The notes: a model not told the origin generated them from the letters alone. 64,000 nt of DNA from Pararoseomonas sp. SCSIO 73927 (GCF_037040815.1 NZ_CP146232.1:2598501-2662500); one strand, 5' to 3'; positions 1 through 8,255 are shown, counted from the first letter of the stretch. Numbers and translations are program-made.

Positions 1-78
1 ATCGTCACGGACGGGGGATCAGGGATCAAGACCCCCGCCCACCGTGCCAGGCGTCACCAGAACTGCCCAGGAGCCTTC

Positions 79-846
79 ATGCCCCGCTTCGCCGCCAACC
101 TGACCATGATGTTCAACGAGTGGGACTTCCTGGACCGCTTCGACGCGGCGGCGGAGGCGGGCTTCACCGCGGTCGAGTTCCTGTTTCCTTATGATCACTC
201 TCCGGAGGACGTAGCCGAGCGCCTCCGCCGGAACCGGCTCGAGCTTGCCCTGTTCAACCTGCCGCCCGGCGACTGGGCGGCGGGCGACAGGGGCCTGGCC
301 GCGCTTCCGGAACGCGGCCGAGAGTTCGAGGCCTCCCTCGACACGGCGCTGCCCTACATCCAGGCGACGGGAGTCCGCCGCGTTCATCTCATGGCCGGGC
401 TGGCAGACCCGGCGACTGCGGCGAACGTCGAGGCGTATCGGGCCGCTGTCAGGCACGCCGCTGCCTTCCTTGCTCCGCACGGGGTCGACCTGGTCATCGA
501 GCCGATCAACGGCCGCGACATGCCCGGCTATTTCCTGAACGACGTGGATGCCGCGGCCCGCCTGATCGGGGATCTCGCACTGTCGAACCTGCGCCTGCAG
601 TTCGACATGTACCATTGCCAGATCATCCACGGCGACGTGACCACCCGCCTGCGCGCGCTGCTGCCGCTCATTGGACATGTCCAGGTCGCCTCAGTTCCCT
701 CCCGCCATGAGCCGGACGGGGAGGAACTCAACTACCCGTTCCTCTTCGCGGAGCTGGACCAGCTGCGCTATGGCGGCTTCGTCGGCTGCGAGTACCGCCC
801 AGCTGGCAGGACCCTGGACGGCCTTGGCTGGTTTCCGGGCAGGTGA
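79..846 (+). CDS. hyi: Hydroxypyruvate isomerase family protein (OtnI/Hyi type)
   Basis: A 255-residue TIM-barrel isomerase of the AP-endonuclease-2 superfamily, a normal length for Hyi/OtnI (about 258). It opens with the family motif RFAANLTMMFNEWDFLDRF. The two metal-binding glutamates are visible in VIEPINGRDMPGYF (about residue 143) and near the C-terminus in CEYRPAG. The family interconverts hydroxypyruvate and tartronate semialdehyde, or 2-oxo-tetronate isomers, in the cytosol. The start is supported by AGGAG five bases upstream of ATG. No glyoxylate-pathway partners are visible downstream, and anything upstream lies outside the window, so the true substrate is open. Confidence 0.85.
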   Translation: MPRFAANLTMMFNEWDFLDRFDAAAEAGFTAVEFLFPYDHSPEDVAERLRRNRLELALFNLPPGDWAAGDRGLAALPERGREFEASLDTALPYIQATGVRRVHLMAGLADPATAANVEAYRAAVRHAAAFLAPHGVDLVIEPINGRDMPGYFLNDVDAAARLIGDLALSNLRLQFDMYHCQIIHGDVTTRLRALLPLIGHVQVASVPSRHEPDGEELNYPFLFAELDQLRYGGFVGCEYRPAGRTLDGLGWFPGR

Positions 847-1023
847 GGCGAAGGGCGGCGGCGCGCCATGTCTCTCAGGAAAGCCCCCCGCTACACGACT
901 TCTTGGGTCATGCGCCGAGGCTATCGAGCTATCGGTGCACGCGAGCCGCACGCCTGTGGAGCTGGCGTTCTTTGTGGATGGAGCGCCGCGCCAACACTGA
1001 TTGGCTCGTATCCAGGCCTACCC

Positions 1024-1255
1024 TTGAACCAATGCCAGTCCTGGCACGCGAGCGATGCTCTGGCAGGAGGCCGACACCCACGCTGTGGAGGGCCTGGTAG
1101 GTCTCCCTGGCATGGGCTGGGTGCAGTTTGACCAGAATTTTCCTGAGTTCAGCCGTCGAGAGGCAGGTCCCGATAAGGGACCAGCGGAAGGTGCCAGACA
1201 GCTCCCAAAGCTTCCGGCGCCGGTGGACGAAGAAGTAGGCGTTCTGCGCGCGCAT
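1024..1255 (-). pseudogene. Remnant resembling the N-terminal part of a DUF2325 protein
   Basis: The minus-strand reading gives about 75 residues containing RRRKLWELSGTFRWSLIGT, CLSTAELRKILVKLHPAHA and ALHSVGVGL. From memory this pattern (R-R-x-LWEL, IGTCLS-x-x-ELR) matches the N-terminal half of alphaproteobacterial DUF2325 proteins. The C-terminal DUF2325 domain does not follow: the reading becomes Arg/Ser-rich without family motifs. There is no convincing start or ribosome-binding site. It looks like a truncated, decaying copy. The family name is from recall and unchecked. Confidence 0.35.
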
Positions 1256-1466
1256 CGGCAGCGGCGCAGGCACCCGGGAGACCGCCAGCGCCCGCAGGGA
1301 CGACCCGCCCGGCCACCCTTCCGCACGAATACACGCCGCTCGCAGCAATCCCGTCCCACCAATCACTATATCCGTCCGGGAACAGCGACCCTGCCAGACC
1401 AGGGCTGGCGTAGGCAAGGCACCTCCGTAAGAAGGAGGAAACGTGGCGTCATGAACTATCAAACAA

Positions 1467-1484
1467 CCAAACAGCTGTTCATAT
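1467..1484. promoter_or_regulatory. Candidate metalloregulator operator upstream of mntP
   Basis: The imperfect inverted repeat CCAAACAGCTGTTCATAT has a perfect 10-base core AACAGCTGTT and a TGTTCATAT half-site. It resembles ArsR/SmtB-family operators (ATGAACA..TGTTCAT). It abuts the -35 element proposed for mntP, so a bound repressor would block RNA polymerase. No ArsR-type gene is in the window, so the regulator is unknown. Confidence 0.35.
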
Positions 1485-1485
1485 A

Positions 1486-1515
1486 TTGACTGTATCCGCC
1501 ACCATGACCTATGCG
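1486..1515 (+). promoter_or_regulatory. Candidate sigma70 promoter for mntP-CDF
   Basis: TTGACT at 1486-1491 is followed after 18 bases by TATGCG at 1510-1515. This places the start of transcription about 20 bases before the mntP ATG. It sits directly downstream of the AACAGCTGTT palindrome. Confidence 0.4.
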
Positions 1516-1538
1516 GCGGCCGACCTGCCGAGAAGCCC

Positions 1539-2111
1539 ATGACCCCGTCGACCATCGCCCTGCTGTCCCTGAGCATGTCGGCGGACGCCTTCGCGGCCTC
1601 GCTGGCGAAGGGTGCGGCCCTCGAGCGCCCGCGTGTCGTGGAGGCGCTCCGCACCGGCGCCATCTTCGGTGTGGTGGAGACGATCACGCCCATCCTCGGT
1701 TGGCTGCTGGGCTTCGCCGCGAGCGCCTACATAGCCGCCGTGGACCACTGGATCGCCTTCGGCCTCCTCGGTGTCATTGGCGGGCGGATGGTGCTCGGTG
1801 CGCTTCGGCCCTCGGCTGATGAAGGCGCCACGGCGCGCCCGCGACAGCACGGGGTGTGGGTGCTGGTTGCCACCGCCATCGGCACCAGCCTCGACGCCAT
1901 GGCGGTCGGCGTCTCGCTCGCCTTCCTGGACACGAACATCATGCTGGTCGCGGGCGCGATCGGCTTCGCCACCTTCCTGCTCGCCACCGCGGGCATGCTG
2001 GTCGGACGACTGGTCGGTGGCCGGATGGGCCGATGGGCAGAGGGGCTGGGCGGCATGTGCCTGATGGTGATCGGCCTGAGCATCCTCATCGAGCACCTGA
2101 CGGCCGTGTAG
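1539..2111 (+). CDS. mntP: Putative manganese efflux pump MntP
   Basis: A 190-residue protein with six hydrophobic segments in two repeats. The repeats carry the MntP signatures SMSADAFAASLAKG near the N-terminus and TAIGTSLDAMAVGVSLAF in the second half; the aspartates of these motifs are needed for Mn export in the family. It would act in the inner membrane to lower cytosolic Mn(II). It is followed after 22 bases by a CDF transporter on the same strand, probably one transcript. The length and motifs are normal. The ribosome-binding site (GAGAAG) is weak. Confidence 0.9.
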   Translation: MTPSTIALLSLSMSADAFAASLAKGAALERPRVVEALRTGAIFGVVETITPILGWLLGFAASAYIAAVDHWIAFGLLGVIGGRMVLGALRPSADEGATARPRQHGVWVLVATAIGTSLDAMAVGVSLAFLDTNIMLVAGAIGFATFLLATAGMLVGRLVGGRMGRWAEGLGGMCLMVIGLSILIEHLTAV

Positions 2112-2133
2112 CCGCCACCGCGGAGAGGATGCC

Positions 2134-3021
2134 ATGACCCGCACGGTCCGCTTCGGCCTTTATAGCATCGGCGTGGGTGTGGCCGTGCTCGCGACGAAGT
2201 TTGCAGCCTGGTGGGTAACGGGCAGCGTCGCCCTCTACTCGGACGCGCTGGAGAGCATCATCAACGTCGTCGCGGCCTGCGCGGCGACCCTGGCCCTCTG
2301 GGTCAGCAGCCGACCGGCCGACCAGGGGCACCCCTACGGCCATGGCAAGGCCGAGTACCTCTCGGCGGTGCTGGAAGGCGTGCTGATCATCCTCGCCGCC
2401 CTCTCCATCCTGCGGGAGGCCTATGCCGGGTTCCTGAACCCGCAGCCGCCCGACGCGCCGTTCCTGGGCATGGCGATCAATGCCGCTGCCACCGTTGCTA
2501 ACGGCATCTGGGGCGCCATCCTGGTCCGGTCGGGCCGGGCCGCCCGGTCCCCGGCCCTCGTCGCCAGCGGCAAGCACCTCTTCACCGACGTCTTCACCTC
2601 CGGCGGCGTGCTCCTGGGCTTCGCGCTGGTTCCCCTGACCGGCTGGCTCTGGCTTGATCCGGCCCTCGCCGCGTTGGTCGCCTTGAACATCCTCTGGAGC
2701 GGCGCGGGTCTCGTGCGGGAGTCGGTCGGCGGCCTCATGGACGCCGCGCCTGATCTGGTCACGTTGGCGCGGCTGCGCGGGATCATCTCCACCTCGGCCG
2801 AGGGGGCGCTCGAGGTGCACGAGCTGCGGGTTCGCCACGTCGGCCACACCACCTTCCTCGAGTGCCACGTGGTCATGCCGGGCGACATGCCGCTCCGCCA
2901 GGCGCACGCGATCTCGGACCGCATCGAGGAGGCGCTCCGGGCCGAGGTCGAGGACATGATGGTCACCATCCACATGGAGCCTGAAGACGAGGTTCAGCAT
3001 CGCGGCGTGCCGGTTCTCTGA
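2134..3021 (+). CDS. CDF-family divalent cation efflux transporter
   Basis: A 295-residue cation diffusion facilitator. It has six predicted membrane helices and a C-terminal cytoplasmic ferredoxin-like domain (from about residue 205) ending in HMEP. Helix 2 carries YSDALESIINVVAA. Helix 5 carries HLFTD, the His-x3-Asp metal pair. A short His-containing loop, GHPYGHGKAEYL, follows helix 2. CDF proteins exchange Zn, Fe, Mn or Co for protons. Position 5 of the helix-2 motif is Ser where FieF/YiiP has a second Asp, so the metal preference may differ. Co-transcription with mntP suggests Mn or Fe, but this is inference. Confidence 0.85.
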   Translation: MTRTVRFGLYSIGVGVAVLATKFAAWWVTGSVALYSDALESIINVVAACAATLALWVSSRPADQGHPYGHGKAEYLSAVLEGVLIILAALSILREAYAGFLNPQPPDAPFLGMAINAAATVANGIWGAILVRSGRAARSPALVASGKHLFTDVFTSGGVLLGFALVPLTGWLWLDPALAALVALNILWSGAGLVRESVGGLMDAAPDLVTLARLRGIISTSAEGALEVHELRVRHVGHTTFLECHVVMPGDMPLRQAHAISDRIEEALRAEVEDMMVTIHMEPEDEVQHRGVPVL

Positions 3022-3240
3022 GACGCGCCGCATCAGCCCACGGATGGCTCAATGACTGGTCCTCGCAGCCGTGTAGCGCTTGACCATCTCGGCCGCCTCG
3101 ACGTCCTCTCCGTCGAATGGGTGCCGTCACGAAATCAGGTGTGGGGGAGCAGGCGAGATGGCCTTCGACGACCGCCAGTCCCTGCGGCGCCCGTGTCCCG
3201 GACTGGGGTCCTCCGAACCAAGCTCGGGAAGCTGGCGGGT

Positions 3241-3858
3241 TCAGCTTGATCTGCTCAGGAGCAGCCTGAGCTTCGCCAACGCCACGTCCTGGCGCTCCTC
3301 GTAGTCGAGGGTTCCGGCGAACCGGCCCGCCGCGTCGAGCAGGAAGATGCTGGCGCTGTGGTCCATGGTGTAGCCGCCTCCCTCCAGGGGAACCCGGCGG
3401 TACTGCACCTGGAAGGACTCGGCCGCCCGGGCGACCTGGCGCTCCGTCCCCGACAGCCCGACGATGCGGTGGTCGAAGAGTGCCATGTACTCGGCCATCT
3501 TCGGCGGCGTGTCCCGCTCGTGGTCCACGCTGATCAGCAGCCAGTTGATGCGGTCGGCGTCCGCCCCGAGGGCATCGATGTGCTCCCCCATGCGGGCCAG
3601 CGTCGTCGGGCAGACGTCCGGGCAGAAGGTGAAGCCGAAGAACACGGCCGTCGGCTTGCCCAGGAAGTCGCGCTCGGTCACCGCCCGGCCCCGGTGGTCG
3701 GTGAGGAAGAACGGGCCGCCGATGGCGGGCAGGCGGGCCTCCCTCCCGCCGAGCGGGCCGTCCGTCACGAGCCATCCCGTCGCGGTGCCCACGACGAGGA
3801 AGCCCAGGACGGCGACGGCCGCCCACGCGGCACGCCTGATCAGCTTCAGGATCCGCAT
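3241..3858 (-). CDS. SCO1/SenC family copper-binding thioredoxin-like protein
   Basis: A 205-residue protein anchored by one N-terminal membrane helix (about residues 10-30) with a periplasmic thioredoxin fold. The copper ligands of the SCO family are present: Cys79 and Cys83 in FTFCPDVCP and His167 in TMDHSAS. SCO proteins deliver copper to the CuA centre of cytochrome oxidase or act in thiol redox chemistry. It is the last gene of the minus-strand metal operon, 37 bases after lspA, so a role in metal or envelope stress is also possible. No cytochrome-oxidase assembly gene is adjacent. Confidence 0.85.
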   Translation of the reverse strand: MRILKLIRRAAWAAVAVLGFLVVGTATGWLVTDGPLGGREARLPAIGGPFFLTDHRGRAVTERDFLGKPTAVFFGFTFCPDVCPTTLARMGEHIDALGADADRINWLLISVDHERDTPPKMAEYMALFDHRIVGLSGTERQVARAAESFQVQYRRVPLEGGGYTMDHSASIFLLDAAGRFAGTLDYEERQDVALAKLRLLLSRSS

Positions 3859-3895
3859 CCCCCTCAGGCCCCTATCCGCCCGCCGCAGTGGCCCA

Positions 3896-4429
3896 TCACC
3901 CGTCGGCGCCCGTCGTCGCGGCGGCCTTCCGCTCCGGCCGGAAGGAACCCAACAGCAGCAGGGCGACGCCGCACACGATACCGATGTCCGCCACGTTGAA
4001 GGTCGGCCAATGCCAGCCCGCGTAGTGGGCGTCGATGAAGTCCGTCACGGCGCCCCGTCGCAGGCGGTCCACCACGTTGCCGACGGCCCCGCCGATGACC
4101 AGGCCCAGCGACGTGGCCTCCAGACGCGACCGGGTTCGCCACATCCAGGCCAGCAGCCACGCCGTGATGACTACCGCGACGCCGACGAGGAGCCAGACAC
4201 CGGAGGCCGAGCCGCCCGAGAACATCCCGAAAGTGGCGCCGGTGTTGAAGCCGAGCCGCCAGTTCAGAAAAGGCATGACCGGGTGCGGCATGTGCGGCGG
4301 CCAGAGCGCGGAGAGCGCCCAGGCCTTGGTCACCTGGTCCAGCGCGAGGACGGCCGCCGCCGTGACGAGGCCGAGGCCCAAAATCCCGGTCGCGTGCCCA
4401 CTGCCGGTGCTGGCGTCGGTCCGGGTCAT
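3896..4429 (-). CDS. lspA: Lipoprotein signal peptidase LspA
   Basis: A 177-residue inner-membrane aspartyl peptidase with four predicted helices. The conserved blocks are visible: ALDQVTKAW near the N-terminus, FNTGATFGMF, and the two catalytic-aspartate boxes GNVVDRLRRG and VTDFIDAH. It cleaves signal peptides of prolipoproteins. The start is the ATG that overlaps the zntA stop codon (ATGA), showing tight translational coupling. An LspA-like gene next to a Zn/Cd/Pb P-type ATPase is a known arrangement in lead and cadmium resistance loci (for example pbr genes). This copy may therefore serve metal resistance rather than housekeeping. Confidence 0.92.
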   Translation of the reverse strand: MTRTDASTGSGHATGILGLGLVTAAAVLALDQVTKAWALSALWPPHMPHPVMPFLNWRLGFNTGATFGMFSGGSASGVWLLVGVAVVITAWLLAWMWRTRSRLEATSLGLVIGGAVGNVVDRLRRGAVTDFIDAHYAGWHWPTFNVADIGIVCGVALLLLGSFRPERKAAATTGADG

Positions 4430-6693
4430 GCCGCGGGCTTCCAGGCGAGCAGGCGGAGAGCGTTCAGCGTGACCAGGACGGTTGCCCCAGTGTCCGCCAT
4501 GATCGCGGGCCACAGGCCGGTGACGCCGATCAGGGTCGTGACCAGGAAGACCGCCTTGAGGCCGACCGCGATGGCCACGTTCGTCCTCACGTTCGCCATG
4601 GTGGAGCGCGACAGGCCGACCAGCTCCGCCACGCCCGTGACGCGGTCCTTGAGGACCGCGGCATCCGCCGTCTCCAGGGCAACGTCGGTGCCGCCGCCCA
4701 TGGCGACGCCCACGGAAGCGGCGGCCAGGGCCGGGGCGTCGTTGATGCCGTCGCCGACCATGACGACGGACCCCGCCGACCTGAGGGCGCCGATTTCCCG
4801 CAGCTTGTCGTGCGGCAGGAGTTCCGCCTTCACGTCGAGGCCGAGATCCCTGGCGATCGCCGCCCCGGTCCGGGCGTTGTCGCCCGTCAGCATGACCGAG
4901 CGGACGCCCAGCCTTGCCAGGGCCGCAACCCCGGCGGCGGCATCGCCCCGCGGCTCGTCCCGCAGGGCCAGCACCCCCGCGACAGCGCCATCGGCCAGGA
5001 CCACGATGGCCGTCTTGCCCTCGTTCTCCAGGCGGGTGATCGCGGCCACCAGGCCGCCCAGATCGGCTCCGGCCTCCGTGGCATGGCTCGGACTGCCGAC
5101 GCTGACCCGGCGCCCGTTGACGGTCGCGGTGACGCCCTTGCCGGGCACGGCGGCCTGATCGGAGACGGGCGGGGTCGCGATGCCACGGCTCTCGGCCATG
5201 ACCATGACCGCCTTCGCCAGGGGGTGGGACGACCCCTGCTCGACGCCCGCCGCCAGGGCCAGGAGGTCGGTCTCGGCCATGCCCCGGGCGGGCAGGATGT
5301 CCGTAACCCTGGGGCGGCCCTCCGTCAGCGTGCCCGTCTTGTCCAAGGCCACGACCTTCGCGGCGCCGATCTCCTCCAGCGCCGCGCCACCCTTGATGAG
5401 CAGGCCGCGCCGGGCGCCTGCGGACAGCCCGGAGGCCATGGCGGCGGGCACCGAGATGACCAGTGCGCAGGGACAGGCGATCAGGAGGATGGCCAGCCCG
5501 CGGTAGACGCTGGTCCACCAGTCCCATCCCAGCAGGAAGGGCGGCACGAGGATGACCAGGAGGGAGACGATCATCGCCCCCGGGGTCCACCAGTTCGAGA
5601 AGCGCTCGATGAAGCGCTGGGTCGGTGCCCGCGAGGCGGTGGCCTCCTCGACCATGCGGATGATGCGGGCGATGGTGTTGTCGGCCGCCGCCCGGGTGAC
5701 GCGGACGCGCAGGGCGCCGTCCGCGTTGATGGAACCCGCCACGACGGCCTCGCCCGGGCCGCGGGACACGGGCACGCTCTCTCCGGTCACCGGGCTTTCG
5801 TCGAGGGCGGACTGCCCCTCCTCGATGGTGCCGTCGCAGGGCACGCGGTCGCCGGGCCGGACCAGGACGAGTTCGCCGACGGAGAGGCGGTCGGAGGGAA
5901 CCCCCTCGGTCGAACCGTCGGCTCGCACACGGAGCGCCGTCCGAGGCATCAGGGTGGCCAGCGCCTTGATGCCCGCGCGAGCGCGCCCGGCCGCCACGTT
6001 CTCCAGCAGCTCGCCGAGGGCGAAGAGCAGGACCACCACGGCCGCCTCCTCGGCGGCTCCGATGATGGAGGCGCCGATGGCCGCCGTGACCATCAGGGTC
6101 TCGATGGAGAAGGGCGTCCCGGCCCGGGCCAGGGCAAAGGCGCGGCGGCCGAACGGCACCAGGGCCACGAGGGTCGCCGCCAGGAAGAGCGGGTAGGTCA
6201 GCCGGGCCGGGAGGGCCAGCGACAGGGCGTAGGCGCCGAGGACCAGGGCCCCGAGGAGCCAGACCAGGCGCGCCTTGCCCGTGGCGTACCAGGGCTTGGT
6301 CGCGTCCGCCGGGTCGTCGTGGTCGGCATGCGAATGGCCAAACGCACCGCCATGGCCGTGGTCATGTCCGGCGTGATCGTGGTCCTCGTCGCCGTGGTCG
6401 TGGCTAGCTTGGTCGTTGGCCGCATGCGGGGCGACCTTCGCGGCGGCGGTCGCGGGGAGTGGGCGGGGCGTGTAGCCAATGGCGGAGATGGTGCGCTCGA
6501 CGGCGGCCGGGTCAGTCTGGCCCGGCTCCAGACGCAGGGTCAGCCGCTCCGCCATCAGGTTCACCGCGACGTCCGAGACGCCGGGCAGGCGCTTCACGGC
6601 GCCCTCGACCTTGGCGACGCATGAGGCGCAGTCCATGCCCTCCACGCGCCAGGACACGGACTGCCCCTGGCTGCCGTTCCGTGTGCCGTCCAC
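4426..6693 (-). CDS. zntA: Zn/Cd/Pb-translocating P1B-type ATPase
   Basis: A 755-residue P1B-2 ATPase exporting Zn, Cd or Pb at the expense of ATP. In order: an N-terminal HMA domain with GMDCASC (Cys22, Cys25), a His/Asp-rich linker (HDHGDEDHDHAGHDHGHGG), eight membrane helices, the CPC motif (about residue 406), DKTGT with phospho-Asp451, the SSHPL nucleotide-domain motif and GDGINDAPAL. The late-helix Lys (GLKAVF, about 712) and Asp (MADTGAT, about 733) that define the ZntA group are both present. A longer reading to 6858 would overlap czcD. GTG at 6693 is chosen because AGGAG sits eight bases upstream. Confidence 0.95.
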   Translation of the reverse strand: MDGTRNGSQGQSVSWRVEGMDCASCVAKVEGAVKRLPGVSDVAVNLMAERLTLRLEPGQTDPAAVERTISAIGYTPRPLPATAAAKVAPHAANDQASHDHGDEDHDHAGHDHGHGGAFGHSHADHDDPADATKPWYATGKARLVWLLGALVLGAYALSLALPARLTYPLFLAATLVALVPFGRRAFALARAGTPFSIETLMVTAAIGASIIGAAEEAAVVVLLFALGELLENVAAGRARAGIKALATLMPRTALRVRADGSTEGVPSDRLSVGELVLVRPGDRVPCDGTIEEGQSALDESPVTGESVPVSRGPGEAVVAGSINADGALRVRVTRAAADNTIARIIRMVEEATASRAPTQRFIERFSNWWTPGAMIVSLLVILVPPFLLGWDWWTSVYRGLAILLIACPCALVISVPAAMASGLSAGARRGLLIKGGAALEEIGAAKVVALDKTGTLTEGRPRVTDILPARGMAETDLLALAAGVEQGSSHPLAKAVMVMAESRGIATPPVSDQAAVPGKGVTATVNGRRVSVGSPSHATEAGADLGGLVAAITRLENEGKTAIVVLADGAVAGVLALRDEPRGDAAAGVAALARLGVRSVMLTGDNARTGAAIARDLGLDVKAELLPHDKLREIGALRSAGSVVMVGDGINDAPALAAASVGVAMGGGTDVALETADAAVLKDRVTGVAELVGLSRSTMANVRTNVAIAVGLKAVFLVTTLIGVTGLWPAIMADTGATVLVTLNALRLLAWKPAA

Positions 6694-6718
6694 CGAGCGA
6701 TCTCCTGCTGACGGCCCG

Positions 6719-7723
6719 TCAGATAGGACCTCCAGTGGCTGGAGGTTCAAGGGGGAATTTGCGGGCGTCTCGGAGGAACGCTCGACAGGGGTGCCCGTCA
6801 GTGGCGGTGACCCGCTCCGGCGGCACCCCAGATGTCCGTCGTGATGCCCCGTGGGCACCTGCCAGTTCCGCCTGGACGGTCACGTGGGTGATGCCGAACC
6901 GCCCGGCGAGCATGGCGCCCAGGGCATCCTCAAGGCGGTCCTCCCGGGCCAGGGAAGCCTCCACCACGACGTGGGCCGACAAGGCCACCTTGCCGCTGGT
7001 CAGGGACCAGACGTGGAGATCGTGAATGTCCTGCACCCCCGGCGTCTCCCGCATCGCCGTCTCGACGGCGTCGAGGTCCAATCCGCGTGGCACGCTCTCC
7101 AGCAGCACGTCGATGACCTCGGACAGGAGGGTCCAGGTCCGGGGCAGCACCCAGAGCGCGATGCCGATGCCGAGCACGGCATCCACCCAGGTCCAGCCCG
7201 TGGTCCAGATGACCCCCGCCCCGGCGATGACGGCAACCGAACCAAGGAAGTCGCTCCAGACCTCCAGGTAGGCGCCCTTCACGTTCAGGCTGCCCTCGCT
7301 GCCGCCCGCGAGGAGGCGCATGGAGATCCAGTTCACCAGCAGGCCGAAGGCGGCGACGGCCAGCATGCCGACGGTGCCGACTTCGGCAGGCGCGCGGAAG
7401 CGCTGGTACGCCTCGTAGAGGATGTAGATCGCCACCAGGAACAGCAGCGAGGCGTTGAAGGCGGCCGCGAGGATCTCCAAGCGGTGGTAGCCCCAGGTCC
7501 GGCGCCTGTCCGCGGGACGGCGGCCGACCTGGATGGCGACGAGGGCCACGGCCAGCGCCAGCGCGTCCGTCAGCATGTGCGCCGCGTCAGACAGGAGCGC
7601 CAGGCTGTTGAAGGCGTAGGCGCCCGCGACCTCCACCAGCAGGAAGGAACCCGTCAGGGCAAGCGCCTTCGTCAGTGCCGCGGAGTTGGCGTTGCCCGCT
7701 CCGTGGTCGTGTCCCTGTCCCAT
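6719..7723 (-). CDS. czcD: Cation efflux protein, CzcD/ZitB subfamily of CDF
   Basis: A 334-residue CDF transporter with six helices and a His-containing N-terminus (GHDHGAG). Helix 2 has the metal motif HMLTD. In helix 5 the usual His-x3-Asp pair reads EVWSD, i.e. Glu replaces the His, a variation that could change metal preference. The chosen ATG at 7723 has GGAGG five bases upstream. The last 45 or so residues (from GAHGASRRTSG) are Arg/Pro-rich and unlike CzcD tails, so the 3' end may have been extended by a frameshift. It exports Zn, Co or Cd from the cytosol and lies between the czcCBA genes and zntA in one operon. Confidence 0.9.
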   Translation of the reverse strand: MGQGHDHGAGNANSAALTKALALTGSFLLVEVAGAYAFNSLALLSDAAHMLTDALALAVALVAIQVGRRPADRRRTWGYHRLEILAAAFNASLLFLVAIYILYEAYQRFRAPAEVGTVGMLAVAAFGLLVNWISMRLLAGGSEGSLNVKGAYLEVWSDFLGSVAVIAGAGVIWTTGWTWVDAVLGIGIALWVLPRTWTLLSEVIDVLLESVPRGLDLDAVETAMRETPGVQDIHDLHVWSLTSGKVALSAHVVVEASLAREDRLEDALGAMLAGRFGITHVTVQAELAGAHGASRRTSGVPPERVTATDGHPCRAFLRDARKFPLEPPATGGPI

Positions 7724-7767
7724 TCGGACCTCCGGATGCGAGCGGCTGACGCCCATGGACCGTTGTG

Positions 7768-7808
7768 GGCCCGGGCGCCCCGCGGGAGCCCGGCGGGGCG
7801 CCCGGGCC
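7768..7808. repeat. 16-bp perfect stem-loop between two cistrons
   Basis: GGCCCGGGCGCCCCGC at 7768-7783 pairs perfectly with 7793-7808 across a 9-base loop. It lies just after the stop of the small His-rich gene and 45 bases before czcD, inside the operon. No T-run follows on the minus strand, so it is more likely a pause, partial terminator or RNA-stabilising element than a full terminator. Confidence 0.7.
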
Positions 7809-7814
7809 GCGGGT

Positions 7815-8192
7815 TCAGAAGCGCGCCTGGCCGCTGCGCCCGGCGGGGTTCTTGATCTGCAGCGTGACGGAAGTCCCGCGGGCGACCGCGCTGGCGGTGG
7901 TCCCGGTCATCGTGTTCTCCGCACCGGGTGCCAGCTGGACCACCTGGCGCGACTGGCCCGAGCCAACCAGGGCCGAGGCCGTGTAGCCCGCCGCCGGGAC
8001 AGGCTTCCCGGCCTCGTCGTAGAGGTGGACCGTCAGGGTCCGATCGGCCGTCAGCAGCTCGGCGTGGATGCCCACCACGTCCTGCATCTTGCCGCCGTGG
8101 GGTCCCTGGTCGCCGTGGCTGTGGCCCTGCTGGGCGACTGCGCCGGTGGAGAGTGCGGCGGCCGCGATGGCCGCGAGGATGGTCCTGCGCAT
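7815..8192 (-). CDS. Small His-containing periplasmic protein of the czc operon
   Basis: A 125-residue protein with a clear Sec signal peptide (MRRTILAAIAAAALSTGAVA, cleavage after AVA-Q). The mature N-terminus is rich in metal ligands (GHSHGDQGPHGGKM), followed by a small beta-rich domain. No named family is recognised. Its place between czcA and czcD, and the His cluster, suggest a periplasmic Zn/Co-binding accessory such as a metal buffer. That function is inference. It is separated from both neighbours by strong hairpins. Confidence 0.75.
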   Translation of the reverse strand: MRRTILAAIAAAALSTGAVAQQGHSHGDQGPHGGKMQDVVGIHAELLTADRTLTVHLYDEAGKPVPAAGYTASALVGSGQSRQVVQLAPGAENTMTGTTASAVARGTSVTLQIKNPAGRSGQARF

Positions 8193-8227
8193 CGTATGAA
8201 TCCTTGCTGACTGGGGTTGGTCGAACC

Positions 8228-8255
8228 CGGTGGCCGCCGTTCCGGGCGGCCACCG
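8228..8255. repeat. 11-bp stem-loop following czcA
   Basis: CGGTGGCCGCC (8228-8238) pairs with 8245-8255 around the loop GTTCCG. It begins 7 bases after the czcA stop on the minus strand and precedes the small His-rich gene. There is no T-tract, so it is probably an intercistronic RNA element. Confidence 0.6.

Larger units (their letters stand above)
847..1538. other. Intergenic stretch with a gene remnant and the mntP promoter
   Basis: About 690 bases without an intact gene. The minus strand at 1024-1255 holds a protein-like remnant (listed separately). The last 100 bases hold a palindrome and a promoter-like element for mntP. Nothing else recognisable was seen. Confidence 0.5.

Noticed and set aside
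1..30. Inverted G/C runs near the left edge (GGGGGATC..GACCCCC)
   Set aside because: The stem is short and interrupted, and no gene is visible upstream; support as a terminator is insufficient.
3049..3124. Short coding-like tail on the minus strand (HPFDGEDVEAAEMVKRYTAA)
   Set aside because: Only about 24 residues follow a stop, with no start and no family match. It may be the end of a lost gene, but this is too little to call.
4426..6858. Longer N-terminus for the P-type ATPase, reaching 6858
   Set aside because: It would overlap czcD by 140 bases and adds a Pro/Ser-rich stretch without similarity; a GTG with a good ribosome-binding site at 6693 fits better.
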